NCBI RefSeq assembly: GCF_014196595.1
Contig: NZ_JACIEA010000001.1
Span: 498,845 to 562,844, forward strand
Source: Sphingorhabdus rigui
GTDB taxonomy: Bacteria > Pseudomonadota > Alphaproteobacteria > Sphingomonadales > Sphingomonadaceae
Reading direction: 5' to 3'
Length of the DNA stretch: 64,000 bases
A model generated the notes under the pieces. The model did no database searches, had not been told where the DNA came from, and saw only the letters and a list, made by a program, of their open reading frames with translations. The number at the start of each line of letters is the position of its first letter. The first letter of the stretch is position 1. Of this stretch, positions 26,990 through 35,745 are shown in pieces. A program made the translations under genes and the position numbers.

Positions 26990-27022
26990 CTGTAACAGCA
27001 TTGTCGCCAAATTGTCATCGTC
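26990..27022 (+). promoter_or_regulatory. Three-unit Pho-box-like direct repeat (putative PhoB site)
   Basis: Three consecutive 11-base units are CTGTAACAGCA, TTGTCGCCAAA and TTGTCATCGTC. Each begins with a C/TTGT-A/C half-site (consensus CTGTCAT plus four spacer bases), the arrangement bound by PhoB dimers. It lies 81 bases before the TonB-receptor start and 88 bases before the ppk1 start. The genes on both sides (polyphosphate metabolism, phytase) fit phosphate-starvation control. Binding is inferred, not shown. Confidence 0.62.
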
Positions 27023-27102
27023 CATATGCCGCCGAGTCACAACCCCCGCCTAATGCGCGACATAATGTTTAACATTGTTTGACGGTTATTGGGGGCAAAT
27101 AT

Positions 27103-29922
27103 ATGCAAAGTCGGTTCATAAATTCGCGCGCTTTCGTTCGTAGCGCCATGCTGTGCAGCGCTGCGGTGCTCGCAATTTTCCCAGTTGCAGCCATGGCGCA
27201 GGCCGCGCCAGCGGCAGATGCAGCGGATGGTGACGCGATTGTCGTCACAGGTTCACGACCAATTGCGGAATCAGAAGCGGCCGCTTTGCAGGTGCAGAAA
27301 AATTCAGACTCCTTAGTGAGCGTTGTGTCTTCTGACGCGGCGGGCCGTCTTCCTGACCAGAACATCGCACAGGCGACGGGCCGTCTTCCCGGTGTCGCGG
27401 TTGAACGTGACCAAGGACAGGCCCGTTATATCAGCATCCGCGGCGCGCCGAACTATTGGACCACATTGTCGTTCGACGGCATCAATGTCGTCAGCCCTGA
27501 AGGCCGTGACGCGCGGTTTGACTCCATTCCTTCCGCCATCGCGGCGCAAATCATCGTGTCCAAGGCTGTCACGCCAGACATGCCGGGCGAAACCGTGTCG
27601 GGTAACGTCAATGTCATCACGCGTTCAGCGTTCGATTATGACGGGTTCCATTTTGCGGGCAAGGCTGGGTATGGCATTGCCGAGCTTGGCAACCGCCCGC
27701 AATATGAAGGTTCGGCCGTCGTTTCGACGCGTGTCCCCGCTGGTGAAGGTGAAATCGGCGTACTGGTGTCGGGCAGCTATTATCAGCGCGCAATGATAAC
27801 GGACAATTTCGAGACGGATTACGAACGGGTGTCGCAGGATCAGCGGCCAGATTCGCTCAACCGGTTCTGGGCACAGGAAACGGAAAACAAGCTGTATCGT
27901 TTGACACGCCGCAACTGGTCGCTCTCGGGCCGACTGGATTGGAAGCCGAATGCCGACAATAGCATTTCGCTGCGTTCAATTTACACCACCTTCACCGACG
28001 ACGAAATGCGGGACAATTTCCGCTTCGACCTTGATGACCGTCAGGGTGACTTGGTGGCCAATACCGCCGCGTGCGGAACGGCGGTAAACCCAACGCCAAC
28101 CACGACGGGCTATGCGGATGTCTGCATTGGAAATACACCGTTCCAAGGCACAATTTATGGCATCGACATTCGCCAGCGCTCAACACTTCGTGCGTTTGAA
28201 CAGTCGATTTTTACCAACACCATCGAAGGTACGCATGAATTTGGTGATGGCTGGAAACTCAACTGGCTTGGCAATTATACAGAATCCAAGGACGACCGTT
28301 CTGTTATCGGCGAAACAACCTGGGATAGCCCAAGCACACGTAACCTGCGTCCAACGGTTGCATATGACTTCACGGACCCGAGCCTTGCCCGTTTGCGGTT
28401 ATTCACCACGGTCCAGCTGAGCAGCCCAACGCGTTATGAGGCGGGTACGCCCGTTACCGACATTGACAGCTTTACCAAGCCGCTGGCGTCGATGAATATA
28501 CTCGACGCTGTGGACACCACAAAGGCCTATACCGCGAAGTTCGTTGTTTCGCGCGAAACCGAATTTTTGGGCGGAGACGCAGTGTTGAAGGCTGGCTTCC
28601 AGTTTGATCAGCGCACCAAAACCGTTGATGAAAGCAGCATGGCGCTCAATAACGCAACGCAATTTGCGACCATCGGAATATCGACAAGCTATAATGGTTT
28701 CAGCCTTGATACACCCTTCAAGGGCAAGATACCGATGGGATATACCTTCCGCTATTTCGACGCGGATAAAATGCGCGCGGCAAGCGACGCTGCACGCACC
28801 AATTTTACCTTCACGCCCGCGCTCGGAAATATCTACGACGTTCAGGAAGAGGTTATGGCCGGCTACCTGATGGGCACAGTACGCTATGACTGGGGTTCAG
28901 CCGTGGGTGGTGCGCGTATTGAACGTGTGAAAAATCGCGGCACTGCGGTTGCGACGGTTGGTACGGTCACTGGGCCTGTAACCGCTGAAAATAGCGGAAC
29001 GCTGGTATTCCCCAGCATGCATCTCAATTTCGACGTCGATACCGACAAGAAACTGCGCATTGGCTTCACCAGCGGCGCTGCACGTGCGGATTATGATCAG
29101 CTGCGTCCCAATGTTGTGATTGATGACAGCAACCAGCGCATCTCGGGCGGTAACCCCGGTGTTAAGCCAGAGCGTTCTTATGGCGTCGATGCGTATTATG
29201 AATATTATGTCCAACCACAGGGCTATTTCATGATCGGTGCCTTCTACAAAAAGGTAGAGGATGTATTGTACACGTCGCGCAGCACATTTGGTTCAAATGC
29301 GCTCGACAGCAACGGTGTTGATCGTTCGGGTTACGCGTTCAGCGGGATTACCAACGGAGGTTCAGGCAGCGTACGCGGTGTGGAAGCGGCTGCGCAGTTC
29401 CAGTTGGATCCTTATGTGAGCGACCTTGGCTTGCCCGATTGGATGGGTGGCTTTGGCATCACCGCCAACGCCACGTACAATGACAGCGAAGTGACGAAAC
29501 CCGCCATATTGGATGCGGCAGGTGTCACCATCTCGCCCGAGCGGAAGGTGCCACTGCCCGGGACTTCAGAGGTCGTATATAATGTCGGCGCATATTATGA
29601 GAAATATGGTCTGTCGCTGCGTTTGCAGTACCAAAACCGGACCGCTTGGGCAGATGGTTTTGCCGACAATCTCGATAGCGCAGGCGATACATATTGGGCA
29701 GAAGATGACGAGCTCGATTTTTCGGCACGCTATGAAATTTCCAATGGTATCGAAATCTATTTTGATGCTGCAAACTTGTTGAACAATCCTGGCCGTCGCT
29801 ATTCCGACCCGTCGAATATCCTGAATGCGCAGGGCGTTTCGACCCCGTTCACCAACCGGTATACGATTGAATGGGAAAGTTTCGGTCGCCGTTACTCAGG
29901 TGGTATTCGCGTAAACTTCTAA
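27103..29922 (+). CDS. TonB-dependent receptor, probably for phytate or another phosphorylated ligand
   Basis: 939 residues from ATG 27103 (ribosome site GGGGG); a TTG 24 bases earlier is less likely. Signal peptide (AMLCSAAVLAIFPVAAMAQ), TonB-box region DAIVVTGSRPIAES, plug with GRLPDQNIAQATGRLPGVAV and IRGAPNYWTTLSFDG, and a long barrel ending in GGIRVNF. It resembles the large Xanthomonas-Caulobacter subfamily of oligomeric-substrate receptors. Its stop overlaps the phytase start (TAATG) and a Pho-box-like array lies upstream, so it probably imports an organophosphate released or bound by the phytase partner. Confidence 0.88.
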   Translation: MQSRFINSRAFVRSAMLCSAAVLAIFPVAAMAQAAPAADAADGDAIVVTGSRPIAESEAAALQVQKNSDSLVSVVSSDAAGRLPDQNIAQATGRLPGVAVERDQGQARYISIRGAPNYWTTLSFDGINVVSPEGRDARFDSIPSAIAAQIIVSKAVTPDMPGETVSGNVNVITRSAFDYDGFHFAGKAGYGIAELGNRPQYEGSAVVSTRVPAGEGEIGVLVSGSYYQRAMITDNFETDYERVSQDQRPDSLNRFWAQETENKLYRLTRRNWSLSGRLDWKPNADNSISLRSIYTTFTDDEMRDNFRFDLDDRQGDLVANTAACGTAVNPTPTTTGYADVCIGNTPFQGTIYGIDIRQRSTLRAFEQSIFTNTIEGTHEFGDGWKLNWLGNYTESKDDRSVIGETTWDSPSTRNLRPTVAYDFTDPSLARLRLFTTVQLSSPTRYEAGTPVTDIDSFTKPLASMNILDAVDTTKAYTAKFVVSRETEFLGGDAVLKAGFQFDQRTKTVDESSMALNNATQFATIGISTSYNGFSLDTPFKGKIPMGYTFRYFDADKMRAASDAARTNFTFTPALGNIYDVQEEVMAGYLMGTVRYDWGSAVGGARIERVKNRGTAVATVGTVTGPVTAENSGTLVFPSMHLNFDVDTDKKLRIGFTSGAARADYDQLRPNVVIDDSNQRISGGNPGVKPERSYGVDAYYEYYVQPQGYFMIGAFYKKVEDVLYTSRSTFGSNALDSNGVDRSGYAFSGITNGGSGSVRGVEAAAQFQLDPYVSDLGLPDWMGGFGITANATYNDSEVTKPAILDAAGVTISPERKVPLPGTSEVVYNVGAYYEKYGLSLRLQYQNRTAWADGFADNLDSAGDTYWAEDDELDFSARYEISNGIEIYFDAANLLNNPGRRYSDPSNILNAQGVSTPFTNRYTIEWESFGRRYSGGIRVNF

Positions 29923-30962
29923 TGCGCGATTTCCGCGTCTTATCGGTCCTCCTCCTCGCCGGTTGCGCTTCGCCGCAGCCGGCGATGAGCCCGCTTTCGA
30001 CGGCATCGGTCAGCGCAAGGCTGGAAACGCAGCCCGTTGCGAGCGTAGACGATGCGGCCGATGATCCGGCAATTTGGCGGAATGCGGCGTATCCAGCCCA
30101 AAGCCTGATTGTCGGCACCGATAAGCGCGCGGGCATTCATGTCTATGATTTGCAAGGCCGTCAGGTTAGTTTTACGCCGTCGCCACGCCTCAACAATGTC
30201 GACCTGCGCGATGTCGGAGGCAGCATTGGTGTGCTCGTCGCCGCCAGCGACCGTCAGGACCTTGCGCAGGCACAGATGGCGATGTTCCGGCTGGATACCG
30301 ATACCAAAGGCTTGGTCCCGCTGGGTTCGATAGCGGTCGGTGCGGGCGAAGCCTATGGCATGTGTCTGTGGCAGCGCGCCAGTGACAAGGCGCTGTTCGG
30401 ATTTGTCGTTCTGAAAGATGGTCGCATCGACCAAATCGCGATTGACACCAACGGCGCTGTCCCGACCGGAAAGCGTGTCCGCAGTCTGAAGCTTGGCACG
30501 CAGTCCGAGGGCTGTGTGGTCGATGACCGAACCGGGATATTGTACGTTGCCGAAGAAGATGTCGGCCTATGGCAATTTGATGCGTCGCCAGACGGCTCCA
30601 CGATACCCACCGCAATCGCCAAAGCCGATGGCAACGAAATCGTCATGGATGCCGAAGGCGTTGCGCTGGCTCCATCTGGCAGTGATGGCGGCTATGTCGT
30701 CGTTTCGAGCCAAGGCGATAATGCTTATGCTCTCTATAAACTTCCCGAAGCAAAATATGTCGGCCGCTTTCGCATTAACGACGGTAAAGTTGACGGCGTC
30801 CAAGAAACCGACGGCATCGAGCTGATGCTGGGTGATTTTGGATCTGATTTTCCCAGCGGGCTTTTGGTTGTTCAGGATGGCGACAATCGCCCGGCCACGC
30901 AGAATTTCAAGCTGGTCAGTTGGGCAGATGTCGTCGCTGCTTTTGGGTGGGCAAAACACTAG
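29922..30962 (+). CDS. Beta-propeller phytase-like lipoprotein
   Basis: 346 residues from the ATG that overlaps the receptor stop by one base (TAATG). Lipobox LLLAGC with Cys15 implies a lipid-anchored exported enzyme. Beta-propeller phytase signatures include DDAADDPAIWRN, GTDKRAGIHVYDLQGRQV, NNVDLRDVG, EGCVVDDRTGILYVAEEDVGLW and DAEGVAL, with acidic residues suited to calcium and phosphate binding. It would cleave phosphate from phytate at the cell surface or in the periplasm. Translational coupling to the receptor implies a joint scavenging unit. Confidence 0.9.
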   Translation: MRDFRVLSVLLLAGCASPQPAMSPLSTASVSARLETQPVASVDDAADDPAIWRNAAYPAQSLIVGTDKRAGIHVYDLQGRQVSFTPSPRLNNVDLRDVGGSIGVLVAASDRQDLAQAQMAMFRLDTDTKGLVPLGSIAVGAGEAYGMCLWQRASDKALFGFVVLKDGRIDQIAIDTNGAVPTGKRVRSLKLGTQSEGCVVDDRTGILYVAEEDVGLWQFDASPDGSTIPTAIAKADGNEIVMDAEGVALAPSGSDGGYVVVSSQGDNAYALYKLPEAKYVGRFRINDGKVDGVQETDGIELMLGDFGSDFPSGLLVVQDGDNRPATQNFKLVSWADVVAAFGWAKH

Positions 30963-30997
30963 GTTGCAATAGTCGTCTGTCGGGTTAATTGCGGGCT

Positions 30998-31435
30998 ATG
31001 GCAAAAATCTGGTTTGACGACGCACTTGATCTCAATTCGCTCACTGAAAATGGTGACGATTGCATGCCCGGCTATGTTGGCATCCGGTTCATCGATTATG
31101 GCGACGACTGGATCAAGGCCAGCATGCCCGTCAATGAACGCACCAAGCAACCTTATGGCCGGCTGCATGGCGGCGCTTCGGTTGTGCTTGCCGAAACGGT
31201 TGGATCGGTCGGCGCGGCGATGACTGTGGACCGCAGCAAATTTGCGACCGTGGGCATGGAAATCAACGCCAACCATATTCGTCCGGCAAAAGACGGTCTG
31301 GTTTTTGCAACGGGAAAGGCCGAATCCATCGGCCGGACAACACAAATCTGGTCGATCCGTATTGAGGACGAGGCCGGAAAGCTGGTGTGCATTTCGCGGA
31401 TAACGATGGCCGTCATTTCCACCGAACGCGCCTAA
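30998..31435 (+). CDS. PaaI/YdiI-type hotdog thioesterase
   Basis: 145 residues from ATG 30998; a TTG nine bases earlier is the alternative. The hotdog signature PYGRLHGGASVVLAETVGSVGA places Glu in the catalytic position of the PaaI/MenI (1,4-dihydroxy-2-naphthoyl-CoA thioesterase) subfamily. VGMEINANHIRPAKDGLVFATG is the second hotdog motif. It probably hydrolyses an aromatic or acyl-CoA thioester. It stands 35 bases after the phytase gene, ahead of an aromatic catabolism cluster; no clear operon. Confidence 0.86.
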   Translation: MAKIWFDDALDLNSLTENGDDCMPGYVGIRFIDYGDDWIKASMPVNERTKQPYGRLHGGASVVLAETVGSVGAAMTVDRSKFATVGMEINANHIRPAKDGLVFATGKAESIGRTTQIWSIRIEDEAGKLVCISRITMAVISTERA

Positions 31436-31513
31436 AATATTGCGTTTCGGGCCGTTAACGTCCACGGGTGAAAGATAGATGACACCGTTAGACAGAATTT
31501 GGGGTGCAGGCGA

Positions 31514-32749
31514 ATGTCGCTTCGATATGTAAGAGAATTTAAGGGCTTTGCCGGGGTCAGGATTGAAGCGGACGATATCGGTTCAGCCGATGAACCCTCC
31601 ATCGTCCTGCTGCACGGCTTTGGACAAACACGTAAGGTCTGGGAAGATGTGGCGGTTGGTCTTGAACAGGCTGGACGGCATGTCATCAATGTTGACCTGC
31701 GCGGTCATGGCGGCAGCGATTGGCCGTCCGATGGCCGTTATGACATTGACGCCTTTGTAGACGATTTACGCGCGGTTCTGGGGCAGATGCGGACGCGACC
31801 TGTGGTGGTGGCGGCAACGCACAGCGCATGGATTGCAACGATGGCGCTTGCCGAGGACGCCGCGATGTTGGCGTCGGGGCTGATCCTGTTGGATCCGCCT
31901 GCGCATACAGATGCCCAAGCGGTAAAGGTTTCGGCAGAGGCGCTGTCCGCGGCCTTGGGGCAGGGGCTTGCGCCATCCGAATATGACAGCAAAATTTTTG
32001 CGTCATTCGGCACGGACGGTGTGGATGCGCGGCTCGCGCAAGCGGCGCCGCAGATCAATATTCCTGTCTTGGTGGTGCGCGGCGCGCTTGGCGCGTCGGA
32101 CGGCGTTGATACGCAAACGGGCTTTTCCGCCACTTTTCCCAATGTCGAAGCGATTGATGTCGACGGCGGCGGGCTTCTGATCGTGGCGGAACGAACCGAA
32201 GCGTTCAACGGCTTGCTGATCGATTTTCTGGAGCGCAAGCAACCGCGCTTCATTCCCGAATATCGCTCCGGTTCCGATGCGCGCACATTGCGCGATGCAA
32301 TGGGCTGCTTTGCAACGGGCGTGACCATCATCACCGCCCATGCGCCCGACGGACGGCCCGTTGGCCTGACGGCGAACAGCTTCACCAGCGTGTCGCTGGA
32401 TCCGCCATTGCTGCTCGTGTGTATCGCCAACAATTCGGGCAGTGCAGAAGTTCTGCGCGGGATTGATGATTTCGCGGTCAACGTATTACAGATTGGCCAG
32501 CAGCCGGTGTCCAACCTGTTCGCGGGAAAAAGCGAAGATCGGTTCTCCGGAACGCGGTGGGAAGTCGGCGAATATGGCGCGCCTATTTTGCCCAGCTCGC
32601 TCGGTATCTTTGAATGCAAACGGCATATGCTGCACGAGGCGGGGGACCATTTCATCCTTGTCGGTCGCGTCGAAAAAGCCAGCTTTGAACCGCGCCGCGA
32701 TCCTTTATTATATTTCCGCGGCAAATACCGGCGTCTGCACTTCACATAA
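31514..32749 (+). CDS. Fused alpha/beta-hydrolase - flavin reductase protein
   Basis: 411 residues from MSLRYVREF; a second ATG lies 15 bases upstream. Residues about 1-245 form an alpha/beta-hydrolase domain (VLLHGFGQTRKVWED, DLRGHGGSDWP). Residues about 255-411 are a flavin reductase (DIM6/NTAB) domain: TLRDAMGCFATGVTIITA, GLTANSFTSVSLDPPLLLVC and YFRGKYRRLHF. The nucleophile elbow reads ATHSAW (S104), not GxSxG. The usual late histidine is absent (VDGGGLLIVAE), so the hydrolase half may be inactive. The reductase would supply FMNH2 to a partner monooxygenase not seen here. hppD follows. Confidence 0.85.
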   Translation: MSLRYVREFKGFAGVRIEADDIGSADEPSIVLLHGFGQTRKVWEDVAVGLEQAGRHVINVDLRGHGGSDWPSDGRYDIDAFVDDLRAVLGQMRTRPVVVAATHSAWIATMALAEDAAMLASGLILLDPPAHTDAQAVKVSAEALSAALGQGLAPSEYDSKIFASFGTDGVDARLAQAAPQINIPVLVVRGALGASDGVDTQTGFSATFPNVEAIDVDGGGLLIVAERTEAFNGLLIDFLERKQPRFIPEYRSGSDARTLRDAMGCFATGVTIITAHAPDGRPVGLTANSFTSVSLDPPLLLVCIANNSGSAEVLRGIDDFAVNVLQIGQQPVSNLFAGKSEDRFSGTRWEVGEYGAPILPSSLGIFECKRHMLHEAGDHFILVGRVEKASFEPRRDPLLYFRGKYRRLHFT

Positions 32750-32764
32750 CACCTGCTCGCATTG

Positions 32765-32807
32765 ACTCGTGACGAGTGATGTCGTAAATTGGTTTCAAAT
32801 GTAACCA
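32765..32807. promoter_or_regulatory. Paired inverted repeats upstream of hppD
   Basis: Two small palindromes lie in the 77-base gap before hppD: ACTCG-TGA-CGAGT (32765-32777) and TGGTT-(8)-AACCA (32790-32794, 32803-32807). They could be operators for a regulator of tyrosine catabolism, or part of a promoter; no regulator gene is nearby. Confidence 0.35.
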
Positions 32808-32826
32808 GTTTCGCAGGAGCAGTAGC

Positions 32827-33915
32827 ATGGCCGATTTGTTCGAAAATCCGTTGGGTTTGGATGGGTTCGAATTCATCGAATTTTCCGCACCGGAAAAAGG
32901 CCTGCTGGAACCCGTCTTCGAACGCATGGGTTTTACGCGCATTGCGCGGCACCGGTCAAAGGATGTCGATCTATGGCGTCAGGGTGAAATCAACCTGATC
33001 GCCAATTATGAGCCCAAAAGCCCGGCGGCCTATTTTGCGGCGGAACATGGCCCATCAGCGTGCGGCATGGCGTTTCGCGTGAAAAATGCGCGGGTTGCTT
33101 ATGACGAAGCGATTGCCCGCGGCGCGGAGCCCGTTGAGACGCGTACGGGCCCAATGGAGCTTCGGCTGCCCGCCATTCGCGGGATTGGCGGGGCGATGAT
33201 TTACCTCGTTGATCGCTATGGTGACGCGTTGTCGATTTACGATATCGATTTTGATTATCTGCCCGGTGTGGATCGCAACCCGGTGGGCGCTGGCTTCAAG
33301 ATTATCGATCACCTGACGCACAATGTCTATGGCGGACGCATGGCGCATTGGGGCAGCTTTTATGAGCGCGTCTTCAATTTCCGTGAAATCCGCTATTTCG
33401 ATATCAAGGGCGAATATACCGGCCTCACCAGCCGCGCGATGACCGCGCCCGATGGCAAAATCCGCATTCCGTTGAACGAAGAAGGCAAAGCAGGCGGCGG
33501 GCAGATTGAGGAATATCTGCGTGCGTATAATGGCGAAGGCATTCAACATATCGCCTTTTCCTGTGATGACCTGCCGGCGTGCTGGGACCGGTTGAAGGCG
33601 CTGGGCACGCCATTCGCGCCGCCACCGCCCAAGGCCTATTATGACATGCTGGAGGAGCGCTTGCCCGGCCACGGCGAGCCCGTCGACGAATTGCAATCAC
33701 GCGGCATCTTGCTCGATGGTTCGACCGAAGATGGTGACCCGCGTCTGCTGCTTCAGATATTCTCGCAGACGATGATTGGCCCTGTGTTCTTTGAATTTAT
33801 CCAACGCAAAAAAGACGAAGGCTTTGGCGAAGGGAACTTCACCGCCTTGTTCAAAAGCATTGAGCGCGACCAGATTGAACGCGGCGCGCTGACGGTTGAA
33901 GGCGCCGCGATATGA
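32827..33915 (+). CDS. hppD: 4-hydroxyphenylpyruvate dioxygenase
   Basis: 362 residues with the three Fe(II) ligands H162 (IDHLTHNV), H241 (GIQHIAFSC) and E323 (FFEFIQRK), aligned with the classic H161/H240/E322 set of Pseudomonas HPPD. The C-terminal [15 protein letters not shown] helix gates the active site. It converts 4-hydroxyphenylpyruvate to homogentisate in tyrosine breakdown. The ribosome site CAGGAGCAG precedes the ATG. It overlaps the following VOC gene by ATGA. Confidence 0.96.
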   Translation: MADLFENPLGLDGFEFIEFSAPEKGLLEPVFERMGFTRIARHRSKDVDLWRQGEINLIANYEPKSPAAYFAAEHGPSACGMAFRVKNARVAYDEAIARGAEPVETRTGPMELRLPAIRGIGGAMIYLVDRYGDALSIYDIDFDYLPGVDRNPVGAGFKIIDHLTHNVYGGRMAHWGSFYERVFNFREIRYFDIKGEYTGLTSRAMTAPDGKIRIPLNEEGKAGGGQIEEYLRAYNGEGIQHIAFSCDDLPACWDRLKALGTPFAPPPPKAYYDMLEERLPGHGEPVDELQSRGILLDGSTEDGDPRLLLQIFSQTMIGPVFFEFIQRKKDEGFGEGNFTALFKSIERDQIERGALTVEGAAI

Positions 33916-34463
33916 CCGCGCCAATCGCGCTTCGCCGCATTCACCATGTGGCCTATCGGTGCAAGGACGCGAAGGCGACGGCGGATTGGTATGCGCGCGT
34001 TTTGGGCATGGAATTCACCACGGCCTTTGCCGAGGATCATGTTCCGTCCACGGGGGAATATGACCCTTATATGCACATCTTCCTCGATTGCGGCGGCGGC
34101 AATGTCATCGCCTTTTTCGAACTGCCGAACCAACCCGACATGGGCAAGGACCCCAATACCCCGGCATGGGTCCAGCATATCGCGTTTGAAGTCAGCGACC
34201 TTGACGCCCTGCTTGCGGCAAAAGCGCATATCGAGGCGCAGGGCATTGATGTGGTCGGGCCGACATTTCACGGGATTTTCCGGTCGATCTATTTCTTTGA
34301 TCCGAACGGCCACCGGCTGGAGCTTGCGTGCAACATCGGTACGCCGGAACAATATGCCGAATTAAAACGCGTCGCGCCGTTGATGCTTGCCGAATGGAGC
34401 GAAACCAAAAAAGCCCCGCGCCATGCCGATTGGCTGCACATTGATCCGGACAAGCAAGCTTAG
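33912..34463 (+). CDS. VOC-family (glyoxalase/bleomycin-resistance/dioxygenase) protein
   Basis: 183 residues of vicinal-oxygen-chelate fold with two beta-alpha-beta-beta-beta modules. Metal-ligand candidates are H in [13 protein letters not shown] in [11 protein letters not shown] and E in [10 protein letters not shown]. It overlaps hppD by ATGA and is therefore co-translated with it, so it probably acts on an intermediate of tyrosine/homogentisate catabolism or a related aromatic. The precise reaction (isomerase, dioxygenase or lyase) is not resolvable. Confidence 0.82.
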   Translation: MTAPIALRRIHHVAYRCKDAKATADWYARVLGMEFTTAFAEDHVPSTGEYDPYMHIFLDCGGGNVIAFFELPNQPDMGKDPNTPAWVQHIAFEVSDLDALLAAKAHIEAQGIDVVGPTFHGIFRSIYFFDPNGHRLELACNIGTPEQYAELKRVAPLMLAEWSETKKAPRHADWLHIDPDKQA

Positions 34464-34514
34464 GCATTAAGCGCCCGCGCAATTGGACGTTGCGTCCCAT
34501 TCACTGCTGGAAAA

Positions 34515-34601
34515 TGGTGCCCGGAAGAGGACTCGAACCTCCACGCCGTTGCCAGCGCCAGCACCTGAAGCTGGTGCGTCTACCAATTCCGCCATCCGGG
34601 C
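34515..34601 (-). tRNA. tRNA-Leu (anticodon CAG)
   Basis: An 87-nt class II tRNA on the minus strand: acceptor GCCCGGA pairs with TCCGGGC, encoded CCA (34517-34515). Anticodon arm is CCAGC-TTCAGGT-GCTGG with CAG, a long variable arm follows (GCTGGCAACGGC region), and the T-arm is GGTTCGAGTCC. It is the left tRNA bracket of the accessory interval, with its 3' end facing hppD. Confidence 0.96.
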
Positions 34602-34803
34602 ACAGGGTAGGGGGCGCGCTTAGCGGCATTTGAAGGGCTGTGTCAATGCAAAGGCGGGGGATGTGGCATAATATTTGCGGGCATAATGCAGCTGCATTTG
34701 CCGATTGGGCCGTGGCGAAAAGAAGCTTGGCACTTTCCTGATAGCGCACGCGTGAAATATCTGACAATTACGATGCTCGATAAAAGGCTGCAGAGGGTAG
34801 GTC

Positions 34804-35280
34804 ATGATGAAACGGATGTTTTTGGGTGCGGTGACGGCGCTTGCTTTGACCTCCGCTACAGGCGCGCAACAGTCGCCATTGCCTTACGGTAGCCCAGTCA
34901 CCCTTGCGCAGGCAAAAACGATTGTGGCCGCCGCCGAACAGTCCGCACGGTCACGCAATTTCACTATGGCCTTCGCCATCGTCGAACCAAGCGGCGAGCT
35001 TGTGCTGTTCCACAAGATGGACGGCACACAATATGGGTCCGATCTGGTCGCCCGCGAAAAAGCGCGCACCGCGGCGCGATTCAAACGGAGCACGAAAGCC
35101 TTTTTTGATTCCATCGCAGGCGGACGCAACGCTGTGCTGAGCCTGCCGGGCGTGGTTGCCATTGAAGGTGGCACCCCGATTGTCATCAACGGCCGGATTG
35201 TCGGCGCGATTGGCGTCAGCGGCGGAACTTCCGAGCAGGATGGCGAAGTCGCCGCTGCGGCCTTGATCGGGTTGGAATAA
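34804..35280 (+). CDS. GlcG/HbpS-like exported protein
   Basis: 158 residues. The signal peptide (MFLGAVTALALTSATGA) is followed by a GlcG/HbpS (DUF336) domain: SPVTLAQAKTIVAAAEQSA, AFAIVEPSGELVLFHKMDG, the K-A-R-T-A helix, and the C-terminal GTPIVINGRIVGAIGVSGGTSEQD. Family members bind heme, cobalamin or are accessory proteins in glycolate and other oxidation loci. Here it is exported and stands alone, so its job is unknown. It precedes the AT-rich region before the giant autotransporter. Confidence 0.84.
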   Translation: MMKRMFLGAVTALALTSATGAQQSPLPYGSPVTLAQAKTIVAAAEQSARSRNFTMAFAIVEPSGELVLFHKMDGTQYGSDLVAREKARTAARFKRSTKAFFDSIAGGRNAVLSLPGVVAIEGGTPIVINGRIVGAIGVSGGTSEQDGEVAAAALIGLE

Positions 35281-35745
35281 TCCACCGATAGGTCCCATTG
35301 CGCATTCCGCTGAGGAATAGGCGCTGAACGTTCGCTCCGCGGCGTTTCCTTTTACGCGGTCACCTTTGCGTCTGAAATCCAAGGTCGAGCAACAGGGCTT
35401 GGAAAACGCCCTCTCAATGTGACCGTAAAGAAAGTTTCGGCCATGCCGGGCAACCTATCCGCTTCAAACAACAGGAACAGGCCGGATCGTGCCGGTCGCG
35501 GTCTCTCCAAATTTGCAAAGCTGCCGAAGGTATAGTGCAGATATAAAACCAAATTTTCAACAATAGCAAATATAAATAGTTAACAAAAATATATTAATTC
35601 AAGTGGCAACATGAAATTCAGCCAAAAAACCAGTATATCTGCTGCCTTATAGGTAATACGCACTGCGATGTTATCGCCATTTTGGCAGTATGTACACTAG
35701 TTATTCGTATAATACTACCATTTTAGCTGTAATAGATTGTCGAAA
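35281..35745 (+). promoter_or_regulatory. AT-rich leader of the giant autotransporter gene
   Basis: No gene is visible in this 465-base gap. From about 35530 the DNA is strikingly AT-rich compared with the surroundings (runs such as AAATATAAATAGTTAAC). A TATAAT at 35708-35713 and TTGGCA at 35682-35687 are promoter-like but 20 bases apart, longer than ideal. The base composition is typical of DNA silenced by H-NS/MucR-type proteins or recently acquired. A weak stem (AGGGC/GCCCT) lies near 35400. Confidence 0.45.

Noticed and set aside
31738-32952. A 404-codon minus-strand ORF opposite the hydrolase-flavin reductase gene
   Set aside because: The plus-strand protein has recognisable domains; the minus translation is Ser/Arg/Pro-rich with no family features and runs into hppD.
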